A stretch of 22,886 bases of DNA from Anncaliia algerae PRA339 (Eukaryota > Microsporidia > Tubulinosematidae): contig KK365185.1 in the NCBI GenBank assembly GCA_000385875.2, positions 1 to 22,886 on the forward strand, given 5' to 3'. Below are positions 10,400 through 20,377 of the stretch, one piece after another. Position 1 is the stretch's first letter; each line of letters starts with the position of its first letter. A program made the translations under genes and the position numbers. The notes under the pieces were generated by a model. That model was not told the DNA's origin. It ran no database searches and saw nothing but the letters and a program-made list of their open reading frames with translations.

Positions 10400-11265
10400 A
10401 TGAATACAGTACAATCGATATATTTAATATTTTGTGTGATTTGTTTAATTCAAATAGTAATTTATATTATATATACTAAAAGGGAAATTAGAAATTACAA
10501 AAATCAAGGCATGTTGAAACCAAATATATTAATTTACAACACCTTCTCTTTTTTTGTAAACAACTTTACTACTTTTAATTGCATGTCATTTGCCATATTA
10601 ACTAGCAATTATATCTCCTTTATTTTGTTTTTTTACTTAAACATAAATATATTGTTGTTTTCTATAGTCGCTTGCATTTACTCACGAAATGGCTACTTAT
10701 ATCTTTCCTACATAATCACTCTGATTTTTGAAATATTTTTTATAGGTTATCATCGTAAATTATTCTTAAGAGAAATTTTATTCAATAGAAATAAACGAAT
10801 AGGTTCAAATTTAAATTTAAAACATGTATTAAAGGTAAGTAGAAATTAATTAGATAAGAGAATTTACTCGCATATGTAGAATGGTAGCATATTACTTTCT
10901 ATTCAGAATTATTTTGGTTCAAATCTTTTATGTAAAGCTATATCCAAACCAATCCGTAAACAATACATATATAATATGCGGAGCAGCTTTAGTAGATTTT
11001 GTTGCTATGTTTTTTGAGAAAGAAGAAAATTCAATCGCGAAGTTTTCCTCACATGTCTCTATATTACTGAATATTTTAACTATAGGATATACTCTTTTTA
11101 GAAAAATATCCGCTTTTGAAACGTAAGTTAATTTTAATTAGAGTTGATTTTTGCAGATTGTTGTTAGACTTTATCAGATTTATAGTTTACTTTTTTTATA
11201 ATTTGTATGATCATATAAATTATGGAAAAGGTTTAAAAGAATACTACAGGCAACTTAAAGGTTGA
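10400..11265 (+). CDS. Array gene 2: multi-pass membrane protein, subfamily A, three exons
   Basis: Exons are 10400-10834, 10854-11122 and 11142-11265, with two 19-nt introns (phases 0 and 2), giving 275 residues. Hydrophobic segments lie near 5-25, 42-67, 70-93, 99-116, 155-175, 182-198, 205-225 and 241-256. The topology is therefore seven or eight crossings, the last possibly amphipathic. Conserved blocks are ILFNRNKRIGSNLNLK (126-141), FFEKEEN (about 198-204) and NYGKGLKEYY near the C terminus. The start at 10400 is the first ATG in frame and fixes the 435-nt exon shared by all copies. Exon 2 begins IREFTRICRMVAYYF, matching gene 1 and gene 3 without gaps. The stop is TGA. Gene 3 is its closest paralog. 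No signal peptide distinct from the first membrane segment is seen. Function is unknown. Confidence 0.87.
10835..10853 (+). other. Intron 1 of array gene 2 (19 nt, phase 0)
   Basis: The sequence is GTAAGTAGAAATTAATTAG. Retention meets an in-frame TAA inside the intron (10847-10849). Confidence 0.87.
11123..11141 (+). other. Intron 2 of array gene 2 (19 nt, phase 2)
   Basis: The sequence is GTAAGTTAATTTTAATTAG. It splits a Thr codon (AC|A). Retention gives ACG TAA. Confidence 0.87.
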
Positions 11266-12506
11266 TGATATAAAATCAGAAAAAACAAATATGTCTATTC
11301 AGTATACTTTATAATTCATACAATTCTATAATCTCTGAACCTTCCATTAATGGTTTTTTAAAGAAAATATAGTTAATTACCATATACATTAAACGGAATT
11401 TGCCCCAACTTCCAAAATATATATAATTTTTCATTTTTATACATTCGTACACAGATAACCTAATTAAATGAATGCAAATATTATTTTGAAACTAGCTCTA
11501 TCAAAACAAAATTCATCATAATATTACCTTAAAATGATTTATTTAATAAACTGTACATATTTCCAATTCAACAATATCTTCCTGTCAATTCAAAGCTTTT
11601 ATGTGAGAATTTCTATATATTAAAGTCATTTAAAATATAAAGAACATGTCTTATTATATTTTTTCTTTAACTAACTAAAAATAAGATATATATCTGTGTT
11701 TCAAATATTTATTATATCCGTTAAGTAAAGTTAAAAGATACTTTAGTTGAAGCATCATGCTTTAATTAATATTAAGCGAACTAAATATTAATTCAATTTT
11801 TTTAAAAGGAAAGAATTGGATTAACTATTACTTATTACTACTTTCTTAATTCCATTTTCATTGGTCTCTATACTATTTTTTGTAGATACATCAAAGAAAT
11901 TTTTATAAAAGACATATGTTAACTAACAGTTTTTTTAATATAGATTAGATTATGAGAAAATTAAAATTAAAATACGAATTTTAAACATGCGGGCTATGTA
12001 AAATACTATTATTATTATTGTTGAAATAAGAAAATATCTGCTAGAACTTGTTCCTAATCATCATGATTTCAAAATATTCCTGCAATACATATAGTGTAAG
12101 AAATTAACCAATATGAATCTGGAAGGATTTGGCATGAATAAAATATTTCAATATTTCGTTTTTAGCAAGATATTTATAAGCATAATATTTTTGGGTAGAA
12201 GAAATTTTAAAAGATGATCACAATACACTTTACTTATTCAATACTATTGGAATTAAAGAATGCCAATTTTTTTTCAATTTTTACAATACATAGACATAAT
12301 TCCAATAATATACATGTAGTACTCGTGATATACAAAGGCAACACCCTTAAGAAAATTGTTATAAAGAGATTGATACAAATAAAATTTGTTTATAATTTTC
12401 ATTTTTAATGATGATGAACTTCATTAAAGGTCTAATATAAACACTTTTAAGATGTTATTTTTCTAAAAAATACTATTCTTTGATATTTCTATTAAAAACT
12501 TAATGA

Positions 12507-13662
12507 AAAAATATAAACATACATTTTATAGTTAATTATATTGGTATCAAATTTAAAATAATGGGATAATTGTTGAGATATAATAAACTAAAGGAAGGTG
12601 AAAGCAAAATTTATTCTTCTAAAAATTCTTTTGTAAAAAGAACTTGATTTATCTCTGCTATTATCCCTTTTAGGCAATTGGTGATTGTGTGGTTTCAATT
12701 AAAATTCTAATCCATTAAAAATCTATCGATAATATTAATTTTTTCTTGCGATTATTTAAATTTTATTTATATAAAGGTTGATTTTATGTAACATAATTAG
12801 TTTATCATGCCCCTTTTCTATCTTCATTCTAGCTTTTTAATAATACCTGGGATTTAATGGCAAAATTCTATAAATGATAAATTGAAAGGTTCAAGGTTTT
12901 TATTACTAGGAATCAAATCTCATATTACAAAATCAAAAAAATACATATTTAATACCTTTTTATTTTGGCTTAAAGTTTCTAATGAAGACATAATGAATTA
13001 CTTTTTTAAATATTTATAGTTTTAGTTTTTAAGGATAATGTGTTAAAATTTGTGATCCTTATAACAACAATACCGAATAATAGCAGATTTTACAAATATA
13101 TCCCATATAGTATCAAGAAACTTTTTAAGAATAAATTTACTTCATTTAATTAAGTCCTTTATCTGTATCCAAATAAGTCTCTTATCAAGGCGATAAAAGA
13201 ATTCGGAAAATTGAATTTTGAAAATTTTGTTATTTTTAGTTTACCTCAAGATGAAATTTTTTAATGCGAATAGAAAGAATTTAATCCTCGGATTATTTTA
13301 TTTATAGAAGCACGTAAGAAAATTTCCAATGAAGTTTAATAAATATGGAATAGTAAAAATGTCTTGGATTGCAGAAAAATTGATTTTGTGGCCAAGAATC
13401 CTTTTAACTAGACTATTACCTAAAGATGTTGCAATTATAGCAGATAAATTTTTACAAATATTAACAAAAGAATATAAATTTGTAATATTAAATGAAGTGA
13501 TTATGCTTATTTTGCAAGAGTTTGATATGCTATTTAAATGTTAAATATAAAACTAATTCTATCGATTTAATCATAGAAGTGAAAATCCTGCTTGAAAATT
13601 CAACTCATGATTTTTATTTAAATATGTTAAAACATAAGAAAATAGTGGAGTTTGCTATTAAA
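12507..13662 (+). pseudogene. Decayed protein-coding gene, unknown
   Basis: One reading frame from about 12507 to 13541 carries only about 14 stops in 345 codons, where roughly one in ten would be expected at this composition. Long stretches are clean: 12801-13016 has one stop in 72 codons, 13065-13193 none, and 13308-13541 none in 78 codons. The reading then continues with a +1 shift from 13501 to 13662 (54 open codons; IIEVKILLENSTHDFYLNML). Coding-like fragments include KGSRFLLLGIKSHITKSKKY, WIAEKLILWPRILLTRLLPK and DKFLQILTKEYKFVILNEVI. In-frame stops at 13194, 13212 and 13305 make it non-functional as a single protein. I do not recognise the family. It is the best evidence that these spacers are made of dead genes. 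Confidence 0.5.
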
Positions 13663-14154
13663 TGATTATGGGAATCATGACTGAAAAAACACGGAACTTC
13701 TTCAAATGTGTTTATTAAACTTTACTACTTAATTTATAATATTGTATATTCTATATGGGACAATAATTACATTTACAAATTTGAAAATAAACTTGTAGAA
13801 TAGAAGAATCAAACTAGAGAATTATTTAAAAGTAAAGATTTCTAGAATATTTTTTACTTAAATACTTTAAGAAACCTATAATTTATCTTCTAAACTGATT
13901 TAAAATATCAAGTAAATATTTTTTTTAATTATAAAAAACATTCTCATTAATTTTCAATTACTTAAAATAAATATTCTATAAAAAAATAACTTCTTTATAA
14001 AATGCCCATGCTACTTTATATGCCAAAGATACCCTATAATATTTGTAATATATTTTCTTGATTTAATTTATATTATACATAGATTATATGATTTACACCG
14101 GAAAATATTTATTGAAATCATTTGTTTGTTTTTAACATATTAAATACTTGACAC

Positions 14155-14168
14155 TTTGACATTAATTA
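14155..14168 (+). promoter_or_regulatory. TTTGACATTAATTA element, 199 bp upstream of gene 3 ATG
   Basis: This is identical to the 14-mer upstream of gene 2 and at nearly the same distance, while the DNA between element and ATG is largely unalike in the two genes. Confidence 0.45.
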
Positions 14169-14353
14169 ATAAAAATTTTGTGATTTAGACTAAAATTAAA
14201 ATAATGACGTCAGATAAATTTAGAATCCTTAAGCCATAAATATATTAATATTTTTCCATTATAGCATGATTGATTATTTTTAAAAGTAAATCTTTTATCA
14301 AAAGATCAGAATCAGCGTTGTATTATTTAAGTAAAATGGTTTTTCAGGTTAAT

Positions 14354-15207
14354 ATGAATACGATACAATTAATATACTTAATATTTTGTGGGATTTGTTT
14401 AATACAAATAATAATTTATGTTGTTCATGCAAAAACAGAAATCACCTATAATGAAAATCGGGGCGTATTGAAGCCAAATTATTTGATCTACAACATTTTT
14501 TCTTTCTTCATGAATAATTTTATTACCTTTAATTGTATGTCGTTTGCTATATTAACTAGCAATTATGTATCTTTTATCCTGTTCTTTTACATTAATATAA
14601 ATATTTTGTTAATTGCTATAGTTTCTTGCATTTACTCACGAAATGGATATTTGTATCTTTCTTACATATGGATTTCAATTTTTGAACTATTTTTTATAGG
14701 CTATAATCGCAAAATATTTTTAAGAGAGATTTTATTCAATAGAAATAAACGAATAGGCTCAAATCTCTTTTTAAAACATTTATTAAAAGTAAGTAAAAAT
14801 TAATTAGGTAAAGGAATTTACTTGCATAAGTAGAATTGTAGCATATTATTTTCTATTCAGAATTATATTTGTTCAACTCTTTTATGTAAAGCTATATTCA
14901 AATCAATCCTTCTATAATAACTATATAATATGCGGAGCAGCCTCTGTAGATTTAATAGTATTATTTTTAGAGAAAGATGAGAATTCCTTTGCAAAATATA
15001 TTTCACATGTTTCTTTACTGGTGATTCTTTCAACCATAGGATTTACTATTGTCAGAAAAATATGTTCCTTTGAAACGTAAGTAAAATTTAATTAGAGTCG
15101 ATTTTTTCAGATTATTGCTAGATTTTATCAGATTTCTAGTTTACTTTTTCTATAATTTATATGATCATATGAATTATGGAAAAGGTTTAAAAGAATTTTA
15201 TAAATAA
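14354..15207 (+). CDS. Array gene 3: multi-pass membrane protein, subfamily A, three exons
   Basis: Exons are 14354-14788, 14808-15076 and 15096-15207, with two 19-nt introns, giving 271 residues. Exon 2 (VKEFTCISRIVAYYFLFRII) has no early ATG because the Met seen in genes 1 and 2 is Ile here, so it is invisible to an ATG-based ORF search. Only splicing reveals it. Blocks are ILFNRNKRIGSNLFLK (126-141), FLEKDEN (about 198-204) and NYGKGLKEFYK at the C terminus, ending in TAA. Hydrophobic segments match gene 2 one for one. The ATG at 14354 gives the NTIQ opening and the 435-nt exon 1; an in-frame ATG at 14336 would add six residues. Very similar to gene 2 (CIYSRNGYLYLSYI identical in both), suggesting a recent duplication. 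Function is unknown. Confidence 0.86.
14789..14807 (+). other. Intron 1 of array gene 3 (19 nt, phase 0)
   Basis: The sequence is GTAAGTAAAAATTAATTAG. Retention meets an in-frame TAA inside the intron (14801-14803). Confidence 0.87.
15077..15095 (+). other. Intron 2 of array gene 3 (19 nt, phase 2)
   Basis: The sequence is GTAAGTAAAATTTAATTAG, identical to intron 2 of gene 1. It splits a Thr codon (AC|A). Retention gives ACG TAA. Confidence 0.87.
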
Positions 15208-16020
15208 ACTGTTGATTATGCACAAATAGTAATATCTAAATATTCTTTATTCCTTTTATTTTAAAAATTGTAGTCCAAAAGATCCGAATCTTCGAAAATG
15301 GACTGACAAAGAACATACAAATATGATATTTACTTACTATCTTTATTAGTTTATTCCATGATTGCGTTACTTAAATAAATTAAATATAATGAATATATTT
15401 TAAATATGTCTATTATTTTGAAAGTAGCCTATCAAAAGCAAGATATTCGGAGAATTATTATTTTTTGAAACATGTACGATATTACATTTAAGAAGTATTT
15501 ATTTTTATATATTACTATTTTAAGTTCATAAAGTTATATTTTCTAAAGATTTAGTTTAGTCTTTAACTTCTGTTAAACATTTGGAAAGTAAAAATATATG
15601 TATTAAAAGAACGGCATGATTTTTAAAATTTTTTTTTGTGCGATTTTATTGCCAGAAGATTTAAGTATCTTGTATTTTAAATAAATATTATGAATTAACG
15701 TTTAAAAAATAAATATCGTTGTTCTTTGGTATGCATTCATCTTTCTTAGAGGGGGTAAATATTATCTATTGAAGCTTTTTTAAATTTGTATATATTATAT
15801 TATTTCATGACAGATTTAAATCGAATTTTAACAAATAAGGCCTAATAAGGGCCTCTATTTTGATTAAGACACATCGCGGTTTAAGAACAATTTTAATTAA
15901 ACTAAACAAACTCTAATTTGTTCAAAATAAATTTTATAACGGTTTAATTTACTAAGATTTTCCACATCACATTGGTAATATGAAATGAAATATAATATTG
16001 TACAACAAGTTGATTAATAC

Positions 16021-16043
16021 TTCCAATATTGGTCATATTGGAA
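16021..16043. repeat. 8-bp inverted repeat, 7-nt loop
   Basis: TTCCAATA (16021-16028) and TATTGGAA (16036-16043) are exact reverse complements. It may be a small hairpin or an operator-like dyad; no role is known. Confidence 0.35.
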
Positions 16044-16501
16044 CATTTACAAAACATTCTTAAATAACCCCCACTGAAATCAAATATATTTTATAAAACA
16101 AATAAAATGAAAAAAAACAGACGGTTGGTCAAGCAACCACGTCAATAATTTTTAAATTCAACTTTTTATATGTTTATCTTGATCCAGGTCCTCTCCATAA
16201 CAACTTGAACAATAAATTTTGGCAAATTTTGGTCAAAGTCATTGATATATTAATTACATATATTTTTTCCTGCAAAACTTGGGGGAATCAAAGGAATAAA
16301 TATAAAAAAATATATTAAATAAGGGTCATAAGAATGAATTCTTTTAAAATTTAAATATTTTTAATGGGAACAAACATTGCGGCAATAGAATTCAATCACT
16401 GTTCCATAGACACCTAAAAAGAAGATAATCTTATAGGCATATTCTTATTTATGAAATTTTTTTTATTTCAGATAAATTAATCCATCTGCCAATCCCACCT
16501 A

Positions 16502-16526
16502 TTTTACGCTCTTTAAGAGCGTGAAA
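16502..16526. repeat. GC-containing palindromic hairpin
   Basis: ACGCTCTT and AAGAGCGT pair exactly around a single T at 16514. A T-G wobble and three flanking T-A pairs extend the stem to about 12 bp. It stands out from the A+T background and lies about 360 bp upstream of gene 4. Confidence 0.4.
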
Positions 16527-16786
16527 TTCATTTGTTCTGATATTTATATAGTAATATAAGCATTTTATTTATTGTTAAATCAATTAAAATTAGAAATAGT
16601 TCAAATTATCACATGAATAAATATTGTTTATTCTTTAAAATAAATTAAAATTCAAGTTTGAAGCATATTTTTTAAGTTTGATTTTTTATTTATAAAATTA
16701 ATTACAGGTTCAAAACTCAATTTATATTCTGAATTTAAAAATAAAAATATGTCATGGTTATTATTAATTACCTCTTTTTGAAATCA

Positions 16787-16795
16787 TTTGACACC
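16787..16795 (+). promoter_or_regulatory. TTTGACACC element, 102 bp upstream of gene 4 ATG
   Basis: A variant of the TTTGACATTA element, at nearly the same distance from the ATG as in gene 5 (101 bp). It is followed by an A+T stretch (AATATATTA) similar to gene 5 (GTATATA). Confidence 0.4.
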
Positions 16796-16885
16796 AATAT
16801 ATTACCTAATAACAGTCATTATTTTTGATATCGAATTAGAATATTGATATCAACATTAATTTTTTAAAAATATATTATATCATAA

Positions 16886-16891
16886 CCCATG
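16886..16891 (+). promoter_or_regulatory. CCC directly before the ATG of gene 4
   Basis: CCCATG sits in an otherwise nearly G+C-free leader. CCC-like motifs next to the start are described for microsporidian genes, and this supports the chosen ATG. Confidence 0.4.
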
Positions 16892-17761
16892 AGAAAATTT
16901 TATCAGTTTTATTTAATATTTACTATATTTATAGCCATTGAAATGATAGGAGGCGTTATTTACATTAGAAAAGCTATACTAGATATAAGAAGTATCGGAA
17001 TAATTGAATACCCTACTCTTATTGATAATTCTATTGGATATTTATTTGCTAATTTTTTGACATTTACATCACTATCATATGCTGTTATCGCACAGAATCA
17101 TTTTGCTTTGATATTTTATTTCTACTTTTCTTCTACTATTTTGCTAAGTTTTTTATGCATTACTCCATTTTCAAAGCGTCCATATCTGCAACTTTCTTAT
17201 CTTTCTCCCAAACTTTTTGAAATATTATTTGTATTTTATAATTCAGATTTATATTCACAAAAGATTTTATTTATTCGAAATCGCAAGATTGGATCAGACT
17301 TAAAATTAAAAAGGGTATTAAATGTAAGTATAAAATTAATTTGATTCATATTTTTACGGTTGTTTCACGAACTGTTGCATACTTTTATGTGCTTAGGCTT
17401 TTCTTGTTTGCTATTTTTTATGGGGATACTATAAAATTTCCCTTTCCAATAGTTTTATTTGTCCTATATTTCTCATGGATATTCATTGATTTAGTAGCAT
17501 CGTTCTATGAAAAATATGAAAATATGATATTGAAAACGATATCAAATTTTGCAATATCATTTTTCATTATTGATAATATATTTTTAATTCTAAAATATCA
17601 TCGAAAATTTGAAAGGTAAGTAAATTTTAATTAGTACAATCGTTATTTCTATTGCACTGGATATTGTAAGGATAGCTATATACTGGATTTCCAACATAAG
17701 GTACCAACTAAATTTTAATTGCGGGGCCAAACAATTTTTTGAGAGGGTTGAAAAATTGTAA
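16889..17761 (+). CDS. Array gene 4: multi-pass membrane protein, subfamily B, three exons
   Basis: Exons are 16889-17323, 17344-17615 and 17635-17761, giving 277 residues. Hydrophobic segments lie near 6-25, 44-66, 71-92, 98-116, 155-172, 178-197, 208-226 and in exon 3. B-type blocks are ILFIRNRKIGSDLKLK (126-141), ASFYEKYEN (about 197-205) and, in exon 3, YWISNIRYQLNFNCGAKQFF. The start at 16889 is the only suitable ATG, is preceded by CCC, and gives the family's 435-nt exon 1. One oddity: intron 1 ends in TTG rather than TAG, so the gene either uses a non-canonical acceptor or is impaired. If intron 1 were retained, a TGA at its end would stop the protein at 151 residues. All other exons and the second intron are intact, which argues for a living or only recently damaged gene. 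Function is unknown. Confidence 0.78.
17324..17343 (+). other. Intron 1 of array gene 4 (20 nt, non-AG 3' end)
   Basis: The sequence is GTAAGTATAAAATTAATTTG. It aligns with intron 1 of gene 5 except near the 3' end, where AG is replaced by TG. Excision at this point restores the frame and matches the gene 5 exon 2 start (IHIF). No close downstream AG preserves the alignment. Confidence 0.65.
17616..17634 (+). other. Intron 2 of array gene 4 (19 nt, phase 2)
   Basis: The sequence is GTAAGTAAATTTTAATTAG. It splits a Ser codon (AG|T). Retention gives AGG TAA. Confidence 0.87.
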
Positions 17762-19586
17762 TTGATATGTATTATTATTACATGGTATCATTTTCTGAGC
17801 ATCAGTGGGTACATGCAAATACATTAATTACTAAATAAATGTAAGAAGAAGATTTTATTAAAATTTAATTTGAAATGGGAAGCAAAAATACAAATGCTGC
17901 AGTTTCGATTTATATGATTATAATTTTGATAAAAGTTACTAAAATTCTATATTTATTTTAAATAATATATTAGGTATGATATGCTGAATAAATTTTGTTA
18001 CAAGTTAATATGATGATGTTTCTACTTTTTATAAAATAAAAGACAATATATAAGCATTTTATTTTGTTGAACCAAAATTTCGAAAAAGCTTAATTTGAAA
18101 AATTTTTACCCTCCTAAATATTCTAAAAATCATCATAACAAAAATAATCCGGTATTAATATTTTTTGTTTTTTAAATTTAAATCTAATGTTTTGTTCTAT
18201 TTTAATCGGCATATGTATCTATTTAAGAAGAAGTACATTATGATAATCAATAAAATTACTTTTACGCGAATATTTACATAATTTAAATGATTTACTAACC
18301 ATGCAAGGAAAGTTCATTTTAATTTTTTTATATCTATTTCCTAACAGTGGCATATGAAAGGAGATTATGATTTTGAAATCACATAAATTCATATAGCTTT
18401 TGAAAAAACAATGAGAATATAAATGAATCAAAACATTTTGCAATTTTTAAAATGATCTATCTATGTAAATTCGGAATTATAAGATATTTAGTAATAAATA
18501 ATTTATACATTTAAATGTAACTTGTATTTTTTTCACAAGACAAATATTAAATCATAGTTTTTTATCAAAGTTTAAAATTTTTGAAACTATTATTTGATCA
18601 TGAATTTTCCTCATTATGCATAAAAATATTATTAAAATATTAAAGATTCTATGGTTTTTATAGCACAAAATTTTTAAATTTCATCATTATAAAAATATTT
18701 TTGAAATTTTAAAAAAGTCTTCTGTCGTAAAATATGTATGTGAGAACGAATTGTAAAAAAATACACAAATATTTTAAAGCAAGCATATATACTGACCGTT
18801 GTTTTTCTTCTTATTAAGTCATACAAAATATGTATATAGAATGGTAAAGAAGATCTCGATGTATTAACTTAAAAATATCCCCAACTTCTTAATATATTGA
18901 AATTAGGTTTAAACATGACAAACTAAAGTATTATAGTTTTACAAAATGCAAATTAAAGATATTCTTATGAAGGAGATTGTGAATTAGGATTTATTGTTAT
19001 TTTTGTACTTTCTATATCTTTTGAATTTCCTAATTGTCGCATTTGATATGCTGTTATATATCAAGCTTGTTTAATATTAAAACTATTTTTAAAAGCATTT
19101 TTTAAAACAAAATTATTGTAAAATACTTGACTTAAATTAGCGTCCGCAAAATGTGCAATATTTTTGATAATATTTAATAACGGAAATTTAAAATTTCATA
19201 TTCAAAATATAAAAAGTATCCCGTTTATTGCAACCATCACATCAGAATATATAATTTTTATGTAATTTTTCTACATTTTTTTGTTTGGAAGCTGTTTTAT
19301 TTTTTTTGCAATTCTATGATAATTGATGTCAATACTTTTAAAGTAATCAATCTAATATTTTATTAACATGATAAATTTATGTGAATAAAAATAGCAACTA
19401 TTATGTGAATTTTTGTAATATTATACAATTATTCTAAATATAGTTATAAAATTCAATATAAAAATTCTTTTTTACCTAGTATAACCCTTTTAATAAAAAT
19501 TTATATGTACTTTTAAATATCAGTGAATATTTTTCATTTATAGCTCATATATGTTTTTTAATCCTTAAGAAGGTATTAATCATTAC

Positions 19587-19627
19587 CTAATATCTCATAT
19601 TAAGATCTTATATTAGCAAGATATTAG
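19587..19627. repeat. Nested inverted repeat
   Basis: CTAATATCT (19587-19595) and AGATATTAG (19619-19627) are exact reverse complements. The loop between them contains its own palindrome, AAGATCTT, so a cruciform is possible. Confidence 0.35.
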
Positions 19628-20273
19628 ATTATGTTATTTATCTGTTCAAAACAGTATCTTGCATCACAATATTGCTAAATAATGCTATGTTTCGACGATT
19701 TTTGCTTAGTACTCCTATTTTACGTCATATAACATGTTCATTTTTCCCATTGTTTTATAATTTTTAAATTGTATCTTTTAAACGGTTATTTAAGAAAATA
19801 AATGCTATTCTATTTTGATATAAAAATTTGAGTAAAAACTTAAAGTTTAATTATAATAAATAAAGTTATATGTTTATCATAAAAGGTTTGGGCCTATTTA
19901 TAGTTTCGATCTACATTACACATTTTTTTCAATTTGTTAATGATACTTGATAAGTAAAGTATTGTTAGGTTGCATCTGATTGAGAATTTATTTATGGAAA
20001 TTTGAATGTTTAAAAGAAATAGCGGAAGGAAAGAATAGAATAACAAAAAATGCTTTAATTTAAAAATTTAGAAATGAAACGCCTTTTTTCTTTTGCTTTA
20101 TGGCTGTGCAGCATTTATTATAGCTACTATCTAATAAAAATACGTTAATTAATATTGTAAATATTTTATTCGAAAATATTTATTTATGTTATTATTAAAA
20201 TCCTTATCAGTCAAAACTATAAAAATAGAAATATGTCAAAAAATTAAGAATTAATATTTAATTCATAGAAATA

Positions 20274-20284
20274 TTTGACATTAG
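20274..20284 (+). promoter_or_regulatory. TTTGACATTAG element, 101 bp upstream of gene 5 ATG
   Basis: It shares TTTGACATTA with the elements of genes 2 and 3 and its spacing with gene 4. A second shared string, GCTATAATTT, follows at 20341-20350 and also occurs after the element of gene 2 (10251-10260). Confidence 0.45.
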
Positions 20285-20371
20285 TATATATTTTAAGAAA
20301 TATTTTTGTTTATAATAATAATATATTATAATTGACACGAGCTATAATTTTAAAAGAGAAAATTCTTTTTG

Positions 20372-20377
20372 CCCATG
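20372..20377 (+). promoter_or_regulatory. CCC directly before the ATG of gene 5
   Basis: CCCATG follows a T-rich run, as in gene 4. This supports the start at 20375. Confidence 0.4.

Larger units (their letters stand above)
11266..14353. other. Spacer between array genes 2 and 3
   Basis: This 3.1-kb spacer is plain A+T-rich sequence from 11266 to about 12500; a 64-codon ORF at 12214-12408 has no convincing protein character. A degraded gene-like stretch occupies about 12507-13662 and is listed separately. From 13663 to 14150 nothing is recognisable. The upstream element of gene 3 lies at 14155. Confidence 0.55.
15208..16888. other. Spacer between array genes 3 and 4
   Basis: In this 1.7-kb spacer, the shortest in the array, I saw no convincing coding stretch. 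It holds a short tandem GC-containing duplication near 15833-15854 (AATAAGGCCT then AATAAGGGCCT), an 8-bp inverted repeat at 16021-16043, a hairpin at 16502-16526, and the upstream element of gene 4 at 16787. The spacer coincides with the change from subfamily A to subfamily B. Confidence 0.55.
17762..20374. other. Spacer between array genes 4 and 5
   Basis: In this 2.6-kb spacer a minus-strand 74-codon ORF (18219-18443) has no convincing protein character. A nested palindrome lies at 19587-19627. The upstream element of gene 5 is at 20274. I recognise nothing else. Confidence 0.55.

Noticed and set aside
12214-12408. Plus-strand 64-codon ORF
   Set aside because: Rich in Ile, Asn, Phe and His with no recognisable feature; probably chance.
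14270-14353. N-terminal extension of array gene 3 starting at a TTG
   Set aside because: Non-ATG start, not shared by the paralogs; the 14354 ATG reproduces the 435-nt exon 1.
18219-18443. Minus-strand 74-codon ORF
   Set aside because: Composition follows the A+T background, there is no neighbour or motif support, and the length is within chance for this window.
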